Assembly (NCBI RefSeq): GCF_039851965.1
Contig: NZ_CP156675.1
Coordinates: 1 to 64,000 of the forward strand
DNA: 64,000 nt
From: Pseudalkalibacillus hwajinpoensis
GTDB taxonomy: Bacteria; Bacillota; Bacilli; Bacillales; Guptibacillaceae
Direction: 5' to 3'
In this document: piece after piece, positions 24,031 to 33,217 of the stretch
How the letters are laid out: the number at the start of each line of letters is the position of its first letter
Position numbering within the stretch: position 1 is the first letter of the stretch
Notes under the pieces: model-generated
The model's database searches: none
Told to the model about the DNA's origin: nothing
Seen by the model: the letters and a program-made list of their open reading frames with translations, nothing else
Translations under genes and position numbers: made by a program

Positions 24031-25109
24031 TTAAATTATCTGAATTAAAAAAATATGCAAAGCTACACATTAAATCACAGCAGTTTAAGGGAATAAACCC
24101 TCAGCATGTTCTCAATTCAATTTATAAAGAACCAACTCATGAGAACATAAACGAAGGAGCATGGGATTTCGTTTGGAGAAATGCCGCGAAACAAAGCTTA
24201 GAAAATGGACATGTATCAGATGCCATCCAGTGCTATAACTTTGCACGGTTTCCGTATCCAGAAACAAATGTACAAAAGGAATCCAGCCAAGAGTTAGTTC
24301 ATGCTTTTGAAGACCACTATTGTGATGAAAATGTGGAAAAACATACAATTTATGTACAAGGCAGAAAACTTTCTTTTTATACAGCAAATCTTGATCCTAG
24401 AAAACCTTGCTTACTTGTCTTAGGCGGTATTGTTTCTATTAAAGAACAGTGGAGTGTTTTTCTTGAGACAGGGAAAAAGATGGGGGTATCGGTTGTTGTC
24501 ACGGAATTTCCAGGGGTTGGAGAAAATAGTTTGACCTTTCAAGAATCATCTCATCAGATGATTGAAATGATTCTAAATTCCCTAGCCAACCAAACGGATG
24601 TTGAAAACACATTTATTGTTGGCATGAGCTTTGGTGGCCAATTAGCTATTAAACAATCGTTAATTGACCCAAGAATTAAAGGGATTACCACTGTTGGAGC
24701 ACCTCTCAATCGTTTTTATCAAGAGTACTCAGAGGAGAATGTACCCTTCATTACCAGAAGAACACTGTCTCATGTGTGCAACCTTGGGGAAGATAAACTT
24801 CAGAGTCATATGAGAGGATTGGCAATATCTCCTGAAAATATCCGTCGGCTCACCATTCCAATTACTTATATTTTTAGCACACGTGATGAGATTATTCCAT
24901 TCTCTGAGAAGTCCTTTATAAAAGAAAATGTTTCAAACTTGCAGTTCATTGAATTTGATGATTTCCACGGGTCTCCTAATCACTTAGGTATTATTCAAAA
25001 AATAATTCCATTAAGTGTATTGAGGCAGAGTGGAAGCAATAACATTCCTTTGAAAATAATATTGTCTACCCTTCTTATGATGCAAAAATGGAAAAAAGCG
25101 AGGTGGTAA
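24027..25109 (+). CDS. Alpha/beta hydrolase, candidate tetronate-dehydrating enzyme (Agg5/AbyA5-like)
   Basis: 360 residues from TTG 24027 overlapping the thioesterase stop. A roughly 110-residue helical N-terminal part precedes an alpha/beta hydrolase core with nucleophile elbow GMSFGGQLAI (Ser about 207), an Asp in FSTRDEIIPF and a His in DDFHGSPNHLG. The fold is FrsA/DUF1100-like. In agglomerin and abyssomicin pathways a hydrolase-like enzyme of this type removes acetate from an acetylated tetronate to make the exocyclic double bond, working after an E2-like acyltransferase; such an acyltransferase is present here at 32411. The specific role is inferred from that pairing. Confidence 0.7.
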   Translation: MIKLSELKKYAKLHIKSQQFKGINPQHVLNSIYKEPTHENINEGAWDFVWRNAAKQSLENGHVSDAIQCYNFARFPYPETNVQKESSQELVHAFEDHYCDENVEKHTIYVQGRKLSFYTANLDPRKPCLLVLGGIVSIKEQWSVFLETGKKMGVSVVVTEFPGVGENSLTFQESSHQMIEMILNSLANQTDVENTFIVGMSFGGQLAIKQSLIDPRIKGITTVGAPLNRFYQEYSEENVPFITRRTLSHVCNLGEDKLQSHMRGLAISPENIRRLTIPITYIFSTRDEIIPFSEKSFIKENVSNLQFIEFDDFHGSPNHLGIIQKIIPLSVLRQSGSNNIPLKIILSTLLMMQKWKKARW

Positions 25110-25112
25110 TAA

Positions 25113-27407
25113 ATGAAAACATTCCAAATAGCAGTTACCGGAATTGGTATTCTATCAGCACTAGGTCAAAACAAAAAAGAAACCTTTGAAAATATGAAAC
25201 AAAATCAAACAGGAATTGATAACATTCAGTCGTTTGATGCTAGTAAGTTTATTAGTAATATTGGTGCTGAAATTAAAGGCTATGAACCATCCGATCATTT
25301 TTCACCAGAAGAACAAACCTCCTTTGATCGCTGTTCCCAGTACGCCATTTTGTCCATTCAAGAGGCGTTAGGAGAAGCGAAACTAGCACAGGAAAACATT
25401 GAGACAATTGGTCTAGCTTTTGGAACGTGTAATGGGGGATTAAATTCACTTGAGCAGCAAAATGGATTATCGAATCTGGATAGTCAATTAACTAAAAATT
25501 ATCCGTTTTTCCAACAAGGTGACTCTGTGGCAAAGCATTTCCACTTTAATGGTCCAGTGATGACTTTGAATACTGCATGTGCGGCAAGCGGAAATGCCAT
25601 TGGATTTGCGTGCGACATGCTACAGCATGGATATGCTGATGCAATGATTGCAGGTGGATCAGACTCCATGTCGTCATCAGTTTACGCTGGGTTCAATGCA
25701 TTAAAAGCATTGAACGATAAACCTTGCTCACCTTATAACCACAGATATGGTCTGAGTCTTGGTGAGGGATCCGCCTTTTTGGTATTAGAACCTCTTGAAA
25801 AAGCGCTTGGAAGAGAGGCGAAAATCTACTCGGTTATCAACGGTTATGGACTTAGTAGTGATGCATATCATGAAACTGCTCCGGAGCCAGAAGGAAAAGG
25901 AATCTTGCATGCAGTTCAAATGGCGGTGGCGCAGGGCGGTGTTGAAAACGAACGTATAGAATACATCAACACCCATGGGACAGGCACCAAGGCCAATGAC
26001 CCTGCCGAGTTAAAAGGGCTACAATCCTTTTTCGGTGATGGATTTAAGGACATTAATGTCAGCTCTAGTAAAGCTTACTTTGGTCATAATCTGGGAGCAG
26101 CAGCTGCAATTGAATATGCCACTACCTTGTTAGCTTTAGAGCATGGCCTATTGCCAGCAACGATTCACTTTGAGAAAGCTAGGGAAGGCTGTGAAACTGC
26201 AAAACTTGTTACTAATGAAATGCGAGCCGAAACTCCAGACTACTTTTTATGTAACAATTCAGCTTTTGGCGGCCATAACGCTTCAATTCTATCAAAAAAT
26301 GTCTTTCATTCTCCTCAAACACCTATCTTTGATAGTAATAGCGAAACAACAAAGCAATCAGACGTTGTTATTTGTGGATTTGGTACTGTTCACGCGTTAG
26401 CAAACAAATCCGGAAGCATCCTATCATCCTTCACTACTCATTCTTCTCCTAAGACTAAACTAGAATTTTCTTTAAAAGAATACAATAAAGCTCTTTACGA
26501 AAGACGTATGAATCCATTGACTCAATATAGTATTGGTGCCTGTGACCTCGCTATTAAGAATTCTTTGCAAGACAAAGAGTGGTCAGAAGATATCGGGCTC
26601 GTCTACGGGACCTCGAGAGGAAGCTTAAAGAGTGCAGAAAAGTATTTGGGCTCCATTCTTGATCGGGGCATTGATAACGCAAGTGGAGTTTACTTTCCTG
26701 ACATGGTATTGAATTCCACAGCAGGGAAGATCGCCAAAAAATTCAGAATCAAAGGATTTAGCAGCTCCCATAGCTCTGGTGGAACCGATGGATTACACGC
26801 AATGCTATATGGAACGTTGACAATTAAAGATGGAAAACAAAAAACCGTTCTCGTCGGTGCAGGGGATGAGGCTTCGGATTTATCAACTGAAATTGACAGA
26901 GCTCTTCACTTAACTGAGAGTACGTATGAAACAACTGAAGGAAGTACTTTTTTAACATTAGCAGATAAGGAAATAGCAGTACAGCAAGGACTAGATGTAT
27001 ATGCTAAGGTCAAAGGATTTGGAATGAGCTTTAATTCTGAAGATAACCTCTACCAAACCATTCAAAATAGTATTTCCCGTTGTTTATATGATGCGAATCT
27101 AACAGTTTCTGATGTCGATTTTATATTCTATCATAACAACAATGTGTCCGATACTGACGAATTTATTAGACTGAAGTCAGAGCTTGGCGGCATACCAATT
27201 TCCACATTAAATGACACTTTCGGCTACATGGAGTCAAATGGCTCATTGTATCATACACAAGCTGCAGTTGAATTACTTGCCTTAACAGAGGAAGAGCAAC
27301 AAGAGATCACTCGTTCACTAGGGTGGACGAATGGTCAGTTGAAAACAGGATTGATCCTAACAACTTCGATAAATGGTAATTGTATGGCGATGGCTATATC
27401 AAAATAA
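25113..27407 (+). CDS. Fused ketosynthase-chain length factor (KS-CLF)
   Basis: 764 residues containing two thiolase-fold KAS domains. The first (about 1-400) is a complete FabF-type ketosynthase: NTACAASG with Cys156, NTHGTGT with His288, Lys320 and AYFGHNLGAA with His325. The second (about 415-764) has the same fold but lacks these residues: the position of the Cys falls in SSSHSSGGTDG without cysteine, and the second His is replaced (TFGYMES), as in chain length factors. In type II PKS systems the two are usually separate genes; here one polypeptide carries both. It should condense malonyl units on the ACP at 27430. No acyltransferase gene is present, so host FabD is presumably used. Confidence 0.9.
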   Translation: MKTFQIAVTGIGILSALGQNKKETFENMKQNQTGIDNIQSFDASKFISNIGAEIKGYEPSDHFSPEEQTSFDRCSQYAILSIQEALGEAKLAQENIETIGLAFGTCNGGLNSLEQQNGLSNLDSQLTKNYPFFQQGDSVAKHFHFNGPVMTLNTACAASGNAIGFACDMLQHGYADAMIAGGSDSMSSSVYAGFNALKALNDKPCSPYNHRYGLSLGEGSAFLVLEPLEKALGREAKIYSVINGYGLSSDAYHETAPEPEGKGILHAVQMAVAQGGVENERIEYINTHGTGTKANDPAELKGLQSFFGDGFKDINVSSSKAYFGHNLGAAAAIEYATTLLALEHGLLPATIHFEKAREGCETAKLVTNEMRAETPDYFLCNNSAFGGHNASILSKNVFHSPQTPIFDSNSETTKQSDVVICGFGTVHALANKSGSILSSFTTHSSPKTKLEFSLKEYNKALYERRMNPLTQYSIGACDLAIKNSLQDKEWSEDIGLVYGTSRGSLKSAEKYLGSILDRGIDNASGVYFPDMVLNSTAGKIAKKFRIKGFSSSHSSGGTDGLHAMLYGTLTIKDGKQKTVLVGAGDEASDLSTEIDRALHLTESTYETTEGSTFLTLADKEIAVQQGLDVYAKVKGFGMSFNSEDNLYQTIQNSISRCLYDANLTVSDVDFIFYHNNNVSDTDEFIRLKSELGGIPISTLNDTFGYMESNGSLYHTQAAVELLALTEEEQQEITRSLGWTNGQLKTGLILTTSINGNCMAMAISK

Positions 27408-27429
27408 AAAACTTGGAGGTTTTTCTATT

Positions 27430-27717
27430 ATGAAAACATTAAACGATATCAAAGAAATCATTAAGGTGAACATTTTAATTGAGAGATTGGAATTGGAAGA
27501 CATTGAAGCTGATGAAATTGAAGACGATGAACCACTTTTTGGTGATGGTCTTGGATTAGATTCAGTTGAAGCGCTTGACGTTGTTTCTGGTGTAGAAGCC
27601 GAGTTTGGCATTCTTCTACAAGTGCTTGAAGAAGAAGAAATCCGCCAGCACTTCTATTCAGTTGCGACACTTTCTGCTTTTGTCGAGGAGCAATTAAAAG
27701 AAACAGTAAACAGCTAA
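27430..27717 (+). CDS. Acyl carrier protein for chain elongation
   Basis: 95 residues from ATG 27430, with GGAGG eight to twelve bases upstream. Very acidic. The phosphopantetheine site is the Ser in GLGLDSVEALDV, preceded by DEPLFGDG, and the protein ends with a standard ACP helix. It directly follows the KS-CLF gene and most likely carries the growing polyketide chain. A frame extension into the end of KS-CLF exists but is not a real start. Confidence 0.92.
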   Translation: MKTLNDIKEIIKVNILIERLELEDIEADEIEDDEPLFGDGLGLDSVEALDVVSGVEAEFGILLQVLEEEEIRQHFYSVATLSAFVEEQLKETVNS

Positions 27718-27779
27718 TAACACGATGGGGTGCAGCTCTTAAGCTGTGCTCCCCATCTTAAATTGAAAGTAGGGTTAGC

Positions 27780-28523
27780 ATGCTTTTAAAAGATAAAATT
27801 GCCGTAGTGACAGGCGCAACTCGAGGAATTGGAAAAGAGATTGTTCAAACGTTTGTGAAGCATGGTGCTTTTGTTATCGGCATTTATGCAAACAATGATA
27901 TTGCAGCAACAGAAATAGAGGCAGAATTAAATGCCCATGGCCAAAAAGTTCACTATATTAAGGGATCTGTTAGCGACCAAGCATTTGTACAATCTACAAT
28001 CGAAAATGTAACTAACATGTATGGAACGGTCGATATCCTTGTCAACAATGCAGGGATTAACCGCGATCAGTTCATCTTTAAAATGGAAGAAAAAGATTGG
28101 AACCAGGTTATTTCCACCAACTTTTCTGGATCATTGAATTTTTGTCAAGCTGTTCTGCCATTTATGGAGCAACAACAAAAAGGCAAGATAGTCAATGTCG
28201 TATCTGTAACAGGGGTTGCCGGACGAGAAGCCCAGACGAATTACGGAGCATCAAAAGGCGCCATTATTGGGTTAACTCGACTTCTTGCTCGAAAGTATCA
28301 CTCAAAAGGTATTTCAATTAATGCAATCGCACCTGGAATGATTGAAACGGAAATGATTCATCATGTACCGGAAGATAAACTTTCCAATTTCCTTCGTTTT
28401 ACAAATGCAAAAAAGTTAGGAACAACAGAAGAAGTTGCCGGAAACGTTCTGTACCTTTCAAGCGATTTAAGTGACTATGTAACCGATACCGTCTTAAAAG
28501 TGGACGGAGGATTCTTAAGGTAG
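27780..28523 (+). CDS. 3-oxoacyl-ACP reductase (FabG-like ketoreductase)
   Basis: 247-residue short-chain dehydrogenase. NADPH-binding TGATRGIG, the NNAG segment, catalytic Ser in VVSVTGVAG and YGASKGA with Tyr/Lys, and the C-terminal VTDTVLKVDGGF. It should reduce beta-keto groups after each extension. Preceded by a 60-base gap containing GCAGCTCTTAAGCTGTGC, a hairpin that could act as processing site, otherwise in the same operon. Confidence 0.92.
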   Translation: MLLKDKIAVVTGATRGIGKEIVQTFVKHGAFVIGIYANNDIAATEIEAELNAHGQKVHYIKGSVSDQAFVQSTIENVTNMYGTVDILVNNAGINRDQFIFKMEEKDWNQVISTNFSGSLNFCQAVLPFMEQQQKGKIVNVVSVTGVAGREAQTNYGASKGAIIGLTRLLARKYHSKGISINAIAPGMIETEMIHHVPEDKLSNFLRFTNAKKLGTTEEVAGNVLYLSSDLSDYVTDTVLKVDGGFLR

Positions 28524-28532
28524 GTGGAAAAG

Positions 28533-29255
28533 ATGACAACTAAATACGTACTGATAACGAACGGAGAAGAAAAAGTTAATCAACTGATTGCGTCTCATTT
28601 CGAAAACAAAGGATATCAATGTTTCCTTCTATTTTACGATAAAAAAGCCTGCGAACATTATGCAGTACTAAACCCAAACCAAAAATCAATTTACATAAAA
28701 AGCGTTGAAGAACATGCATTGCAGGAAAAATTACTAGAAGCTCTACAAGGAAATCCAATCGATACTCTTATTCATGGAAATGAAATGCTTAATGAAGAGT
28801 CACTTTTTGATCAAGATCCATTAAAGCTTAATCAAATTATAGTTGATACACTTAACCGAATATTTGTCGTAAGCAAAGTCGTCGTTGGCCAAATGGTGAA
28901 GCCAAAAAAAGGAAAAGTTATCTTCCCACTCTTTTATGATCCACTTTATTACGCAGGTTATCCAAGCTCACCAATCTTAAATCAGGCAAAACTTTCATTA
29001 ATGAAATGTATGTCGAGAGAACTAGGCGCTTTTAAATTAAATGTAAATGCAATGACATTTGGATACTACAATAACGAGTTTGAAAAAGTTGAAAAGAAGA
29101 GTATGAAAAATAAAGTCGAAATATTCAGTCTTAAACCCAAACTTCCAACTTTAGAAGAATATATCCCAGCTTTAGGCATGTTGATTGAAGGCCCGACTGA
29201 ATTGATGGGAGGAGAGAATGTCCATGTTGGCGCAGGAATTGAAACAGGAATATAA
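28533..29255 (+). CDS. Catalytically degenerate SDR homologue
   Basis: 240 residues with the overall SDR fold (N-terminal YVLITNGEEKVNQLIASHF, central FVVSKVVVGQMVK, late LNQAKLSLMKCMSRELG and GGENVHVGAG). The glycine-rich nucleotide motif is missing and, in the alignment with FabG, Tyr of the YxxxK motif is replaced by Leu, although the Lys remains. It probably has no reductase activity and may be a structural partner of the neighbouring FabG-like enzyme. ATG 28533 is chosen because AGGTGG lies just upstream. It overlaps the KAS III gene by 38 bases. Confidence 0.75.
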   Translation: MTTKYVLITNGEEKVNQLIASHFENKGYQCFLLFYDKKACEHYAVLNPNQKSIYIKSVEEHALQEKLLEALQGNPIDTLIHGNEMLNEESLFDQDPLKLNQIIVDTLNRIFVVSKVVVGQMVKPKKGKVIFPLFYDPLYYAGYPSSPILNQAKLSLMKCMSRELGAFKLNVNAMTFGYYNNEFEKVEKKSMKNKVEIFSLKPKLPTLEEYIPALGMLIEGPTELMGGENVHVGAGIETGI

Positions 29256-30318
29256 AGTACACAAAGCCGTACGGATGGTTGGTTTTGGAGAGTATTTGCC
29301 AGGTGAGCCCGTGACCAACGACCAAATGGAGGAAGTTCTATCCATTCGTAAAGATTGGATAGAGCTCATGATAGGAAATGTCTCACGTTATTTTGCAGTT
29401 GACTTTAAAGAGCGTACCGTTAATTTCGATTTGACGGACATTTGCACAATGGCTGCAGAGCGAGCTATAGAAGACGCGGGCATTGAGAAAACAGAAATTG
29501 ACATTATCGTTCTTTCAACTGCCACCCCTGATCATTTAATGCCATCAACCGTAAATCTCATAGCTGACCGATTGGGGCTATCACATATTCGTACCTACCA
29601 AATTCAAGCCGGTTGCTCTGGTGCTCTTCAAGGAATTGATGTGGCAACTCAATTTTTAACCTTAGGTACTTATCGCCATGCGCTCGTTATTGGGGGAGAT
29701 GTCTGCAATAAATACATGGATTTGCAGAGGGATTTCAAAAAGCTTCGTTCCTCAGAGCTGATTAATTATGCCCTTTTTGGGGACGGAGCAGGTTCAGTCG
29801 TATTGACGAACGAAGATCGAGACGGTTTAGAAATTATGCATATCCAAAATTATTTTGAAGGATTGGGCAAAAAACCAGGTCAGATTATGAATTGGTTTGG
29901 TTCGATTCCAGAAAACATTCATGATCTTAGTAAACGAGACATTCGTAAGCAATTCCAATCAGCAAATGAAGACTATAAAGCAATTGAAACATCAGTACCA
30001 ATTATGACAAAGGAAGTATTGGAAGAATTGCTAACCGATATGAATTGGACTTATGAGGACGTTAAATATTATTTACCTCCCCAGCTTGGATGGAATATGA
30101 CCAAAAGAATCATAGAATCACTTGGACTGGACTTAGACTCTACGATTAATTGTGTACAGGATACCGGGAACAATGGCAATGCACTACCATATCTGCAAAT
30201 GAAAAAATTACAAAACAATTTATCCCCTGGTGACAAGGTTGTTGGTATAGCAATTGAATCTTCAAAGTGGATAAAGACAGGAATTACACTTATTTATAAA
30301 GAGGGCAATCGTCAATGA
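29218..30318 (+). CDS. FabH-like KAS III, candidate tetronate-forming ketosynthase (RkD-like)
   Basis: 366 residues with ketoacyl-ACP synthase III architecture: VGFGEYLPGEPVTNDQ at the start, active-site Cys133 in IQAGCSGALQGID and Asn in DTGNNGNALPY. The usual catalytic His region (PHQAN) reads LPPQLGWNM, so the His is replaced by Pro, which argues against a simple FabH starter enzyme. Next to an FkbH-like protein and a dedicated ACP it matches the RkD-type enzymes that join a beta-ketoacyl chain to glyceryl-ACP, making both the C-C and C-O bond of a tetronate ring. Ribosome binding site GGAGGAGA. Confidence 0.82.
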   Translation: MSMLAQELKQEYKVHKAVRMVGFGEYLPGEPVTNDQMEEVLSIRKDWIELMIGNVSRYFAVDFKERTVNFDLTDICTMAAERAIEDAGIEKTEIDIIVLSTATPDHLMPSTVNLIADRLGLSHIRTYQIQAGCSGALQGIDVATQFLTLGTYRHALVIGGDVCNKYMDLQRDFKKLRSSELINYALFGDGAGSVVLTNEDRDGLEIMHIQNYFEGLGKKPGQIMNWFGSIPENIHDLSKRDIRKQFQSANEDYKAIETSVPIMTKEVLEELLTDMNWTYEDVKYYLPPQLGWNMTKRIIESLGLDLDSTINCVQDTGNNGNALPYLQMKKLQNNLSPGDKVVGIAIESSKWIKTGITLIYKEGNRQ

Positions 30319-32174
30319 CCGAGAAGGAAGCACTAAAAAAGCTGAAAGAGCTAACCAGACTATATCAAAACGTGAATGGCAATGACGTAAAACATTTACT
30401 ACACCAAATTTCGACATCCGCAGGACAAGAAAAAGCTGGTAAGTTACTTGAAAAAATAGAGAGTGATGGCGTTCTAGCTAAGGTTGCTTTCGTCGGTAGT
30501 CACACTACTCAAGGTCTCGACAACATAACAAGATATGAGGCTTCAAAAAGAAACCTCAATATCCAATTATTTACGGGTGGATTTAACCAATGGAACTTGC
30601 TTATGCTCAAGCCTGGAAGCGACTTAGAATACTTTGATCCAGATGTTACGGTTTGCTCTCTTGATGAATCGATCATTTATCAGCATTTTGGCGATAGAGG
30701 ATGGTCAACAGAGACTTTATCATATGCCCTTGACGAAGCCTTGGCAGAGATTAAAAAGGTATTAACGGTTTACACCAATCGGATGGCGACGACCATTGTT
30801 CTTCATACCATTCCTATGCCTTTATACGATTGGAAGGCCGTAACAAATTATAGAGAAAAGCAGCAAGTAAGTATGCTTTGGAGGCAGTTCAACCAAAATC
30901 TATTGAACCTTCATACTACCTTAGAAAGTGTTATTGTCTTAGACTTCGAAGTACTCACTCAAGACGTGCGAGAAACCCGTGATCCACGCATGAAGCATTA
31001 TGCTTCGATGAGCTATACCGCAAATGTATGGCAAGTGTTTTCGAAAGAGATAGCTTCCATTGTGGCTTCAATTAAAGGACTAACCCAAAAGGTCCTTGCT
31101 TTAGATTTAGACCATACACTTTGGGGCGGCATCATTGGAGATGATGGAGTGCATGGGGTTCAGCTTTCAAAGGCGTTCCCGGGCAATCAATTTTTTGCCT
31201 TTCAACAAGTGATTCAACGACTGCAAGCACAAGGAATTCTATTAACAATTGTGAGCAAGAACGACTGGGACAATGTAAAAGATATTTTCACTTCTCATGA
31301 TGACATGGTTCTTTCTGAAAAAGATTTTGTTCAAATTTCTTGCAACTGGAGACCCAAATCAGAAAGTCTTGCTAACATGGCGAGTCGCTTAAATCTTGGA
31401 AGAGATAGCATTGTTTTTGTGGATGACAATCCGTTTGAAAGAGAGCTTGTTTCCAGCCAACTACCAGAGGTGACGGTCATCCCTTTGTCACAGGACCCTA
31501 GTCTTTATATTCACGACCTTTTGATTGATGGATATTTCAATACGATGACCTCAACAGACGAAGATCATAAAAGGTTAGAGAAATATAAACAAATTGCGAA
31601 AAGAGAAGAGCTAAAAGAAGACTCCGCTTCTATTGAAGAGTACCTATTACAGTTGGAAATGAAACTGGACTTATTTGAAGTTCTTTCAGCTCACATTCCT
31701 AGAATTACTCAACTATCGCAGCGAACTAATCAATTTAATATGACAACAAATCGGCTTACAGAAAGCGAAGTGGCCGTTATCTCGAACAGTGAAAGCAGTA
31801 GTATATATGGGTTCCGCCTAAAAGATAAGTTTGGGGATAACGGGATCGTTGGCTATGTCCATGTCAAAAAAGAAGAGCATAGGTGGTTAATTGAGAATTT
31901 TGTAATGAGCTGTCGAGTTTTCCAGCGAAATGTAGAAAGCGAAGTACTGCGACTTATCCTAGAAAACGCAAAATCGCAGGGAGTATCCGAGGTTATTGGG
32001 AATTATCAACCAAGCCAAAAAAACAAATTGGTTTCTGACTTTTATCAAAATAATGGCTTTGAGTTCGTGGACTATGGTGAGAATTCTACTTGCTGGGTAT
32101 ATCTATTCAAGAAGGAAATTGAGAAAGTGGAATGGATTCAGCTTACAGCATCAGAAGAAGGGATGAGCGTATAA
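30315..32174 (+). CDS. FkbH-like glyceryl-ACP synthase
   Basis: 619 residues. An N-terminal part (about 1-250) resembles the SGNH/coupling region of long FkbH proteins; a HAD phosphatase domain follows with VLALDLDHTLWGG (Asp about 262), KNDW and VFVDDNPFERELV; a GNAT-like region ends the protein (FVMSCRVFQRNVESEVL). FkbH-type enzymes take 1,3-bisphosphoglycerate, remove phosphate and load the glyceryl unit onto an ACP; this supplies the three-carbon unit of tetronates and of methoxymalonyl extenders. With KAS III and no 3-hydroxyacyl-CoA-type dehydrogenase for methoxymalonate here, the tetronate route is favoured. Confidence 0.9.
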   Translation: MTEKEALKKLKELTRLYQNVNGNDVKHLLHQISTSAGQEKAGKLLEKIESDGVLAKVAFVGSHTTQGLDNITRYEASKRNLNIQLFTGGFNQWNLLMLKPGSDLEYFDPDVTVCSLDESIIYQHFGDRGWSTETLSYALDEALAEIKKVLTVYTNRMATTIVLHTIPMPLYDWKAVTNYREKQQVSMLWRQFNQNLLNLHTTLESVIVLDFEVLTQDVRETRDPRMKHYASMSYTANVWQVFSKEIASIVASIKGLTQKVLALDLDHTLWGGIIGDDGVHGVQLSKAFPGNQFFAFQQVIQRLQAQGILLTIVSKNDWDNVKDIFTSHDDMVLSEKDFVQISCNWRPKSESLANMASRLNLGRDSIVFVDDNPFERELVSSQLPEVTVIPLSQDPSLYIHDLLIDGYFNTMTSTDEDHKRLEKYKQIAKREELKEDSASIEEYLLQLEMKLDLFEVLSAHIPRITQLSQRTNQFNMTTNRLTESEVAVISNSESSSIYGFRLKDKFGDNGIVGYVHVKKEEHRWLIENFVMSCRVFQRNVESEVLRLILENAKSQGVSEVIGNYQPSQKNKLVSDFYQNNGFEFVDYGENSTCWVYLFKKEIEKVEWIQLTASEEGMSV

Positions 32175-32175
32175 C

Positions 32176-32421
32176 GTGATCACAAGTGTACAACAATCGA
32201 TTATTGAAGTAGTGGCTGAAATACTAGAATGTGAAGAACAGGAATTATCCATGGGCTATCGTAAAGAAGAAAACGATGAGTGGGATTCGGTGAATACACT
32301 CCGTATGTTCACAAGTATTGAAGCTGAGTTCAATGTTCGTCTTAGTATGGAGCAATTTCTTAATGTGGAAACCATTCAGGACATTGTTAGTTTAATAGAG
32401 GCAGAAAAACATGACCATTAA
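32176..32421 (+). CDS. Acyl carrier protein for the glyceryl unit
   Basis: 81 residues from GTG 32176. The phosphopantetheine Ser lies in NDEWDSVNTLRMF, and the surrounding helices (LECEEQELSMGYRKEE, EFNVRLSMEQFLN) are those of FkbH-associated ACPs. It is directly behind the FkbH-like gene and overlaps the E2-like gene by 11 bases. The cluster thus has two distinct ACPs, one for chain extension and this one for glyceryl transfer. Confidence 0.9.
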   Translation: MITSVQQSIIEVVAEILECEEQELSMGYRKEENDEWDSVNTLRMFTSIEAEFNVRLSMEQFLNVETIQDIVSLIEAEKHDH

Positions 32422-33217
32422 AAAGCAATGGTTGCCTCCTGTACGAAGGCATACATTTCATTTTCTTGAACAGGCACGTGAGGTACAGGCAATTTATTTG
32501 AATATGGATGTAGAGGCATCGAAACTCAAAGAATCTAGAGCCAATCACAAACAAAATAACTACTCCGTTAGCTATGTTAGCTATGTAATTTCAGCTATCT
32601 CTAGAGCTATTGAGAAGTTTCCTGAAGTAAACACAAGTGTCCAGGGCAAGTGGCGCCCGAAATACATTTCGTACGATCAAGTCCATGCAAAGTTTACAAT
32701 CAATAAGCAAGTAGGAAATCAGCAAATTGTCGTATCGAATGTGATTCCAAAATCTAATGAACAGTCGATTCACATGATTCAAGAACACATCGATCGGATG
32801 AAACAGATGCCCTTTGAAAGAGGGAACGCTTTTGAATCGGTACGAAAGCTCCAAAGCTTGCCTGTCTGGCTTGGTAGGATCATCTATAAACAAATTTTAA
32901 AAAATCCAGACAAACGCTTAAAAACACAAGGTAGCTTCACAGTAACCTCCTTGGGTCATTTACCTGTTCAACAATTATACCCAATTACATCCAACACAAT
33001 TTGTTTTGGCATTGGGGGCATTACTGAAAAACCAATTATCAAAGATGGAGCAATTATCGTCACATCAATTCTGCCTCTAAGTATGACCTTTGACCACCGT
33101 GCAATTGATGGTGCTTTAGCAGCAGAGTTTTTAAATGAAGTAAAAACAAATTTAGAGAATTGGGAGGAACAACAATGGCAAGACGACCAAAAAAATCTGA
33201 GTATGATGTCATCGTAA
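32411..33217 (+). CDS. 2-oxoacid dehydrogenase E2-like acyltransferase (Agg4-like)
   Basis: 268 residues comprising only the catalytic domain of dihydrolipoamide acyltransferases, with active site FDHRAIDGALAAEF (His about 229, Asp about 233). The lipoyl and E1/E3-binding domains of true E2 subunits are missing. Such stand-alone E2 domains occur in tetronate clusters, where they acetylate the ring hydroxymethyl group so that a partner hydrolase can eliminate acetate. The partner candidate is at 24027. It overlaps the next gene by 43 bases. Confidence 0.88.
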   Translation: MTIKKQWLPPVRRHTFHFLEQAREVQAIYLNMDVEASKLKESRANHKQNNYSVSYVSYVISAISRAIEKFPEVNTSVQGKWRPKYISYDQVHAKFTINKQVGNQQIVVSNVIPKSNEQSIHMIQEHIDRMKQMPFERGNAFESVRKLQSLPVWLGRIIYKQILKNPDKRLKTQGSFTVTSLGHLPVQQLYPITSNTICFGIGGITEKPIIKDGAIIVTSILPLSMTFDHRAIDGALAAEFLNEVKTNLENWEEQQWQDDQKNLSMMSS

